A DNA stretch of 11,902 nt. Source: JBDRGX01 sp043817485 [NCBI: bacterium] (GTDB lineage Bacteria; JBDRGX01). A model generated the notes under the pieces. The model was given only the letters and a program-made list of their open reading frames with translations, was not told the DNA's origin and ran no database searches. The stretch's first letter is position 1. Each line of letters starts with the position of its first letter. Positions 7,732 to 11,902 of the stretch are shown piece after piece. Made by a program: the position numbers and the translations under genes. The stretch lies in the NCBI GenBank assembly GCA_043817485.1, contig JBDRGX010000072.1, positions 1 to 11,902 of the forward strand, in the 5' to 3' direction.

Positions 7732-8937
7732 TTATATACGATGTAATTTTAATTTTACATATTCAGGTAAAGAATCGCCTATTAAAGGTTTTGCATAATC
7801 AATAAATTCTTGTGTTACAAAATTACCTTCTTTATTAATAAAATTATCTGGTAAAATTCTTTCTGCATTTGCAACTTCTTTTAAATCAGCCAAACCAGTT
7901 TTACATTGATACGGATTATTAGAAACTCTTTCTAAGGTAACCATATAACCGCTTTTATTTTCACACGCTGCTTTTACAGCTTCTTGTCCAACTAAATATG
8001 CTTCATTTATATCTACATTAGAAGCTACAGGCATAAACATTCTTTGAATAGTGCCAGGTTTATCAGAACGAGCTTTTAATTTTAATTTTTCAGCAACTAT
8101 TTTACAAAGAAAATCAGCAACTCCTCCCATTTGTTTATGTCCAAAAGCATCCACATCAACACCTTTTCCAGAAGAAACTAATGTTTTTCCACCTTCTCCT
8201 TTAACTCCTTCACAAACTACAACAACTGCATAACCTAATTTATCATATACTTTTTGAACATCTTGTAAAAAATTATCTATAATTATGGGTCTTTCAGGTA
8301 AATAAATTAAATGAGGAGCATCTGCTTCTGTTTTTTTGCCTAAAACAGAACTAGCTGTAATCCAACCAGCATTTCTACCCATTGCTTCAATTATCTTTAC
8401 ATTATCTACTACCCCAATAGCTTCAGTATCTTTACCAGCACTCATTGTAGCAATAGCCATAAAACGAGCAACACTTCCATACCCAGGACAATGATCAGTA
8501 AGTCCTAAGTCATTATCTATCGTTTTAGGAATACCTATTACATTTATTTTATAATTTGATTCTTTAGCAATTTGATTAATTTTATAAGAAGTATCTGCAG
8601 AATCATTTCCACCAATATAAAAAAAGTATCTAATATTATTTTTTTCTAAAATACCTAATATTTTTTTATAATCTTCATCTTTCACTTTGTATCTACATGA
8701 ACCCAAAGCAGAAGAAGGAGTATGCATTAATCCTTTAATTATTTGTATGTTTTCTTCTCCTAAATCAGCTATATCTTCTTGTAAAAGTCCTTGTATTCCA
8801 TGAACCATTCCATAAATATTTTCTATTTCTGGATGATTACCTATTTCTTCAATAACTCCAGCTAAACTACTATTTATTACTGCTGTAGGTCCACCAGATT
8901 GACCTATTATTGCATTTCCTTCTAATATTTCTGCCAT
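7732..8937 (-). CDS. pfp: 6-phosphofructokinase, probably pyrophosphate-dependent
   Basis: This cytoplasmic enzyme phosphorylates fructose 6-phosphate to fructose 1,6-bisphosphate in glycolysis; the pyrophosphate form is reversible and can also serve gluconeogenesis. The 401 residues show GQSGGPTAVINSSL (12-25) for the phosphoryl donor, YIGGNDSADT (107-116), the catalytic loop PKTIDNDLG (137-145), PGYGSVARF (151-159), MGRNAGWITA (186-195) and CEGV (242-245). In characterised PFKs, Lys in PKTIDND in place of Gly, and Asp after GG-x, go with pyrophosphate use; here the donor loop reads GGND instead of GGDD or GGDG. That makes pyrophosphate likely but unproven. ATG 8937-8935 has AGGAGA six bases upstream. 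A TTGACA promoter and a leader hairpin precede it, and smc follows closely. An ATP-dependent enzyme of the same family is the alternative. Confidence 0.93.
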   Translation of the reverse strand: MAEILEGNAIIGQSGGPTAVINSSLAGVIEEIGNHPEIENIYGMVHGIQGLLQEDIADLGEENIQIIKGLMHTPSSALGSCRYKVKDEDYKKILGILEKNNIRYFFYIGGNDSADTSYKINQIAKESNYKINVIGIPKTIDNDLGLTDHCPGYGSVARFMAIATMSAGKDTEAIGVVDNVKIIEAMGRNAGWITASSVLGKKTEADAPHLIYLPERPIIIDNFLQDVQKVYDKLGYAVVVVCEGVKGEGGKTLVSSGKGVDVDAFGHKQMGGVADFLCKIVAEKLKLKARSDKPGTIQRMFMPVASNVDINEAYLVGQEAVKAACENKSGYMVTLERVSNNPYQCKTGLADLKEVANAERILPDNFINKEGNFVTQEFIDYAKPLIGDSLPEYVKLKLHRI

Positions 8938-8954
8938 TTTTTATCTCCTATAAT

Positions 8955-8991
8955 AAAACAGTTTAAGATTTTTTACTTAAATAACTGTTTT
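8955..8991 (-). promoter_or_regulatory. Hairpin in the pfp leader
   Basis: Arms AAAACAGTT and AACTGTTTT (8955-8963 and 8983-8991) are perfect complements, and an inner TTAAG/CTTAA pair (8963-8967, 8976-8980) extends the stem after a bulge. It lies between the predicted transcription start and the AGGAGA ribosome site, ending about six bases from the site. It could affect pfp-smc translation or mRNA stability. It is AT-rich and thus weak, and it does not resemble a riboswitch class I know. Confidence 0.4.
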
Positions 8992-9010
8992 TAATTTTAT
9001 AATAAAAAAT

Positions 9011-9039
9011 ATCCTACTTTATTTTTACTTTTCTGTCAA
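9011..9039 (-). promoter_or_regulatory. Sigma-70-type promoter of the pfp-smc operon
   Basis: On the minus strand a perfect -35 TTGACA (9039-9034) is followed after exactly 17 bases by TAGGAT (9016-9011), a 4/6 match to TATAAT. Transcription would start near 9004, leaving a leader of about 65 bases before the pfp ATG. Confidence 0.65.
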
Positions 9040-9091
9040 GAAAATGTTTATTTTTGTTGTTCCTAAATAGAAATGTTATTTTCAAAGAAGT

Positions 9092-9117
9092 AATACCAAA
9101 TCGCATTTAAAAGTAAA
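9092..9117 (-). repeat. Dispersed short repeat, copy C (partial)
   Basis: On the minus strand this reads TTACTTTTAAATGCGATTTG then GTATTA, sharing TGC(A/G)ATTTGGTAT with copy B near smc. The 5' part differs from copies A and B. It sits about 55 bases upstream of the pfp -35 box, again pointing toward the downstream gene. The match is short, so membership in the same family is tentative. Confidence 0.35.
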
Positions 9118-9185
9118 CAGGAAAAGGCGACACCTCATATTAAATTATACAGAGAAGAAGCCAAAATCTAACACAATTAGCATTT

Positions 9186-9213
9186 TGAACAGACGATTTA
9201 AATCGTCTGTTCA
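9186..9213. repeat. 28-base perfect palindrome
   Basis: Arms TGAACAGACGATTT and AAATCGTCTGTTCA meet without a loop. Its core has the same layout as the palindrome at 1288-1311: AACAGA, four variable bases, TTAA, the complement of the four, TCTGTT. It lies between the ompA-like gene's terminator and the pfp promoter. It has no U-tract on either side, so a simple terminator role is unlikely. Confidence 0.8.
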
Positions 9214-9218
9214 CCATA

Positions 9219-9270
9219 TAAGCAAAAGAGAGCATTATAAGGTGTTCACCTTATAATGCTCTCTTGCTTA
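9219..9270 (-). terminator. Long hairpin, probable terminator of the OmpA-family gene
   Basis: A 17-base-pair stem (GAGAGCATTATAAGGTG and its complement) closes over a two-base loop and continues for seven more pairs (TAAGCAA/TTGCTTA) after a two-base bulge. It begins 19 bases past the stop codon of the OmpA-family gene. On the minus strand the main stem is followed by TTTT, a short U-tract. The stem is longer than most intrinsic terminators, so a mobile hairpin element acting as a terminator is also possible. Confidence 0.6.
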
Positions 9271-9289
9271 TTCTCAAATTATTTTCTTT

Positions 9290-11668
9290 TTATTCATCGC
9301 CTAAAATTAAAAATTCAATTCTTCTATTTAAAGCCCTTCCTTCTTTAGTAGAATTAGAATCCACTGGCATTGATTCTCCACATCCACGAATTATCATTTG
9401 TTCTGCTGAAACTCCAAATCCTTCTACTAAATATTTTTTCACTGAAAGAGCTCTATTTTCTGAAAGTTGTTTATTAGCATCATCTGCACCAGTGCTATCT
9501 GTATGCCCTTGAATTTCTACTTTCATTCGAGAATTTTCTTTTAAAAACAAAGATGCTTTTTCTAAAGATGGTCTTGATTCTGGTTTAATAGTTGCTTTTC
9601 CACTATCAAAATATATTCCTTCTAATTTTATTTTTTCACCTTTTTTAACAATTACAAAATTCTTTTCTGTTATTTTTCCTTCTTCCATTATAAGAGGAAA
9701 TGACTGAGAAATATATTTTTCTGCACTTGCAGTAATTGTGTATGTAGATAAAGGCGAAGAAATAACAATTTTATAAATTCCATTTTCATTACACATTACT
9801 CCTTCCATATCATCAATATAAACTGTAGCCATTACTGCATTACCAGTTTTTTTATCTGTAACTTTACCAGTAATAATAGTTTTAGATACAGGTCTCATTT
9901 CAAAATCTTTAATAGATATTTCACCTTTTTTAATTACTACAGAAGCTGATTGTTTAACATAACCAGATTTATTTACTTCTACATCTAAAATACCTGTAGG
10001 AATATTTTCTATTTTATAAGTACCTATTCCATCTTTAGTGAAAAGACTTTTTAATCCTTCTATTGAAGGAAAAGAAATAACTGCTTCTTCTATAATTTCA
10101 CCCGTTTTAATATCAACTACTCTACCAATTAAAGATCCAATTTCTTTTTCAATAGGTATTAATTCAAAATCTTTAATTGTAGTTTCTTGTTTTTTTATGG
10201 CTATTGTAGATACAGATTTTAAATATCCTTCTTTATTAATTTCTACCACTAAAATACCAGTAGGAAAATTTTCTATTTTAAATGTTCCAGTTTGATTAGT
10301 AATAATAGTTTTTAAATTAGATTCAGGAAAAGAAACTTCTGCTTCTAATGTTTTTTTTGTTTTTGCATCAAAAATTTTTCCAGCTAATGCTCCAATTTCT
10401 TGTTCTATAGATGCAAGTTTAAATACTTTATTAATTATACCACCTTTTTTAAGTTCTATACTTTCTGCTTGTTTTAAATATCCTTCTTTATAAATACCAA
10501 TTTCAACTAATGTTTCTGGAAGATTTTTTAAATTAAGTATCCCTGTATCTGCATTTGTACGAAAAGTTTTTACTATCCCTCTTTCTCCAGAAAAAGAAAG
10601 TTCTGCTTCCAATGGCTCTCCAGTTTTTGCATCTGTTGTTTGTATAATTAAGGTACTTAAAGGTTCTCTATAAGAATAACTCATTAAAGTACAATGAGCT
10701 GCCCATTTTGGAACTACTGCCCAACCAGAGTTAATTTTTAATTCATCACCTGTTAAAGTAGAAGGAGTATTTATTTCTGGAGATAATCTCCAATCATAAG
10801 CCAAATCAAAATTCATTCCATTAGATTGAATTACTCTAAACCCAGCTGTAATTACAGAATAAACTCCTCCTAAAAGATTATTTTTATCATTTATAAATGT
10901 ATCTCGTGTCCATTCAACAAAAGGAGAAAAACTTTTAGTAATAGGAAATTCTGCTCCTAAACCAAGAGAAATTTGATCTGCTAAAGTTTCTTTTCCTAAA
11001 CGATCATAATATCCTAAATTAAAATGATATTTTGCTCTTTCTGAAACAAAAGATATCGGAGTGATAATACCCCATTCATTATTTTGTGAAGTAAAATATC
11101 TAAAAATACCTCCAGCTCTATACATATTATACTTATCTGCTTCTTTAAAAAAACCTCTTTTGCTTCCAGTAGGAAGAGAAATAAAAGGTTTCAAAGCTAT
11201 AAAAAAACATCCTTTTTTATAACCAGGATAACTAAATTCTAAACTTATTTGAGTATCTCCTAATTCTGTGCTCATTAAATCTTTTGTTCCAAAATACGAA
11301 GAATAAGGTTTTTCAGATCTGTCTCCACTTTTTTTAATATCATTAGTACTAATCTGATCTCCATAAAAAGTACTTGTTAATCTTATAGCAAGAGTATCAC
11401 TAATATTATAACTTGTTCCTAAAAAAGTGCTTAAAATACAATAATCATCCATAGTTTCTTTTAAATTGTTATCTTTTAAAGAAATATAATTTGCTTTTAG
11501 TTTTTCATATGTTCCCCAACAATGAATAGCAATTTGAAAATACCCAGTTTTTTCACTTTCTGCTGAAAAAATTTTTAATATTCCATTTGAACCAACTAAA
11601 TTGGGTTCACTTTTCAAATTTAATAAAAAAGAAAACAAACATAAAATAATTAGTAAAGTTCTTTTCAT
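9290..11668 (-). CDS. Outer-membrane OmpA-family protein with four tandem regulatory-like beta domains
   Basis: This is a likely envelope tether of 792 residues. A signal peptide (MKRT, hydrophobic ~4-17, cleavage near S20) is followed by ~25-335 with alternating, aromatic-rich strands and turns that look like an outer-membrane barrel. Four tandem ~85-residue domains (~338-420, 424-506, 508-594, 596-676) share the pattern G.(V/I).D.KTG....A.(V/I)SF, G...(I/L).N(I/L/F)P.G, (N/Y)K.GY.K and IKK......DFE, resembling carboxypeptidase-regulatory or PEGA-like folds. The C-terminus is an OmpA domain: IYFDSGKATIKPES (685-698), IQGHTDSTG (719-727), LSENRALSVKKYL (735-747) and NRRIEFL (781-787), where the Asp and Arg residues usually hold peptidoglycan diaminopimelate. 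ATG 11668-11666 has AAGGAGA four bases upstream. It lies 34 bases after tRNA-Gly and ends at a long hairpin. The barrel assignment is my inference; the OmpA domain is secure. Confidence 0.9.
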   Translation of the reverse strand: MKRTLLIILCLFSFLLNLKSEPNLVGSNGILKIFSAESEKTGYFQIAIHCWGTYEKLKANYISLKDNNLKETMDDYCILSTFLGTSYNISDTLAIRLTSTFYGDQISTNDIKKSGDRSEKPYSSYFGTKDLMSTELGDTQISLEFSYPGYKKGCFFIALKPFISLPTGSKRGFFKEADKYNMYRAGGIFRYFTSQNNEWGIITPISFVSERAKYHFNLGYYDRLGKETLADQISLGLGAEFPITKSFSPFVEWTRDTFINDKNNLLGGVYSVITAGFRVIQSNGMNFDLAYDWRLSPEINTPSTLTGDELKINSGWAVVPKWAAHCTLMSYSYREPLSTLIIQTTDAKTGEPLEAELSFSGERGIVKTFRTNADTGILNLKNLPETLVEIGIYKEGYLKQAESIELKKGGIINKVFKLASIEQEIGALAGKIFDAKTKKTLEAEVSFPESNLKTIITNQTGTFKIENFPTGILVVEINKEGYLKSVSTIAIKKQETTIKDFELIPIEKEIGSLIGRVVDIKTGEIIEEAVISFPSIEGLKSLFTKDGIGTYKIENIPTGILDVEVNKSGYVKQSASVVIKKGEISIKDFEMRPVSKTIITGKVTDKKTGNAVMATVYIDDMEGVMCNENGIYKIVISSPLSTYTITASAEKYISQSFPLIMEEGKITEKNFVIVKKGEKIKLEGIYFDSGKATIKPESRPSLEKASLFLKENSRMKVEIQGHTDSTGADDANKQLSENRALSVKKYLVEGFGVSAEQMIIRGCGESMPVDSNSTKEGRALNRRIEFLILGDE

Positions 11669-11702
11669 AATATCTCCTTATATTTATAAAAACATAAAAT
11701 AA

Positions 11703-11778
11703 TGGAGCGGGGAACGGGGATCGAACCCGCAACAATCAGCTTGGAAGGCTGAAACTCTACCAATTGAGTTACCCCCGC
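11703..11778 (-). tRNA. tRNA-Gly, anticodon UCC
   Basis: The 76-base gene folds as a full cloverleaf. The acceptor GCGGGGG pairs with TCCCCGC (one G-U), followed by discriminator T and an encoded CCA (11705-11703). The D arm contains the GGTAGAG element. The anticodon stem TCAGC/GCTGA encloses CTTCCAA, so the anticodon is TCC (11745-11743), reading GGA and other glycine codons. The T arm GCGGG-TTCGAAC-CCCGT carries the standard TTCGAAC loop. It lies just upstream of the OmpA-family gene on the same strand. Confidence 0.96.
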
Positions 11779-11783
11779 TTTTA

Positions 11784-11822
11784 ATTATAATTGACAAAAT
11801 ATTAAAATTTATATTTTGTCAA
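11784..11822 (-). promoter_or_regulatory. Perfect 12-bp inverted repeat with TTGACA upstream of tRNA-Gly
   Basis: TTGACAAAATAT (11791-11802) and ATATTTTGTCAA (11811-11822) are exact complements around eight bases, giving a TTGACA box on each strand. On the minus strand TTGACA could be the -35 of the tRNA promoter with TATTTT 15 bases on (11801-11796), starting ~11 bases before the tRNA. A better TATAAT (11789-11784) is 27 bases away, too far for the same promoter and only five bases from the tRNA. The repeat could also be an operator, or a weak terminator for a gene ending at 11840. The repeat is certain; its role is not. Confidence 0.5.
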
Positions 11823-11839
11823 CTTTTATTTATATATTT

Positions 11840-11902
11840 TTAAATTACTTTTCCTATTTTAAAAGTTATATCAATAATTTTATTTTCAGTAATTTTATTA
11901 TT
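11840..11902 (-). CDS. Possible C-terminal end of an unidentified protein (runs off the right edge)
   Basis: From the window edge, one minus-strand frame is open for 20 codons (NNKITENKIIDITFKIGKVI) and ends with TAA at 11842-11840; the other two frames are stopped. The composition is compatible with a protein end, and an inverted repeat follows 17 bases later. The piece is too short to identify and could be chance in AT-rich DNA. Confidence 0.3.
   Translation of the reverse strand, partial: NNKITENKIIDITFKIGKVI

Noticed and set aside
7455-7805. Plus-strand open frame across the smc/pfp junction
   Set aside because: It is antisense to the SMC Walker A head and the pfp 3' end, both strongly conserved; no ribosome site or domain.
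8051-8233. Plus-strand open frame inside pfp
   Set aside because: Antisense shadow of conserved pfp sequence.
8955-8991. Known riboswitch in the pfp leader
   Set aside because: The leader is about 65 bases with a single AT-rich stem and none of the conserved cores I would recognise.
9264-9512. Plus-strand open frame opposite the OmpA domain
   Set aside because: It begins in the terminator hairpin and mirrors the conserved OmpA C-terminus; not a separate gene.
10038-10295. Plus-strand open frame opposite the tandem beta domains
   Set aside because: Antisense to the repeated domains of the OmpA-family protein, no supporting signals.

Overview
The window reads like the chromosome of an AT-rich, Gram-negative bacterium from a poorly characterised lineage. 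The evidence is an OmpA-type envelope protein with a signal peptide, outer-membrane-barrel-like strands and a peptidoglycan-binding C-terminus, together with RNase Y, FtsY, SMC and a pyrophosphate-type phosphofructokinase. Single 60-base lines counted by eye are about 15-27% G+C in the housekeeping genes. I cannot name the phylum from sequence alone.

Every supported gene lies on the minus strand, so transcription runs from high to low coordinates. From the right edge: a possible C-terminal scrap of an unknown protein (11840-11902); a perfect inverted repeat containing TTGACA (11791-11822); tRNA-Gly(UCC) with encoded CCA (11703-11778); and, 34 bases further on, a 792-residue envelope protein (9290-11668) made of a barrel-like region, four tandem regulatory-type beta domains and an OmpA domain. 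A 352-base spacer (8938-9289) follows, holding a hairpin terminator, a 28-base perfect palindrome, a dispersed-repeat copy, a TTGACA promoter and a leader hairpin. Next come pfp (7732-8937) and smc (4142-7717), 14 bases apart and probably one operon. A 284-base repeat-filled spacer (3858-4141) separates smc from ftsY (2946-3857) and rny (1340-2896). Another block of palindromic repeats (1127-1335) separates rny from the 5' part of a type IIG restriction-modification gene (1-1103), which runs off the left edge.

The core genes cover glycolysis (Pfp), chromosome organisation (SMC), membrane targeting of ribosomes (FtsY), mRNA decay at the membrane (RNase Y) and envelope tethering (OmpA-like protein). 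The restriction gene is the only clear accessory, defence-type gene. Its sampled lines are richer in G+C (30-35%), and it begins just beyond the palindrome array, which suggests it was acquired.

I see no new protein system. The most interesting material is intergenic. Palindromes of one design (AACAGA, four variable bases, TTAA, the complementary four, TCTGTT) occur in two separate spacers. Within the array next to rny, a stem change between units is matched on the other arm, as in mobile REP-like hairpin elements. A second short repeat ending in TTGGTATAAA or TTTGGTATWA occurs three times, always pointing toward the next gene, and in one case may supply the -10 region of ftsY.
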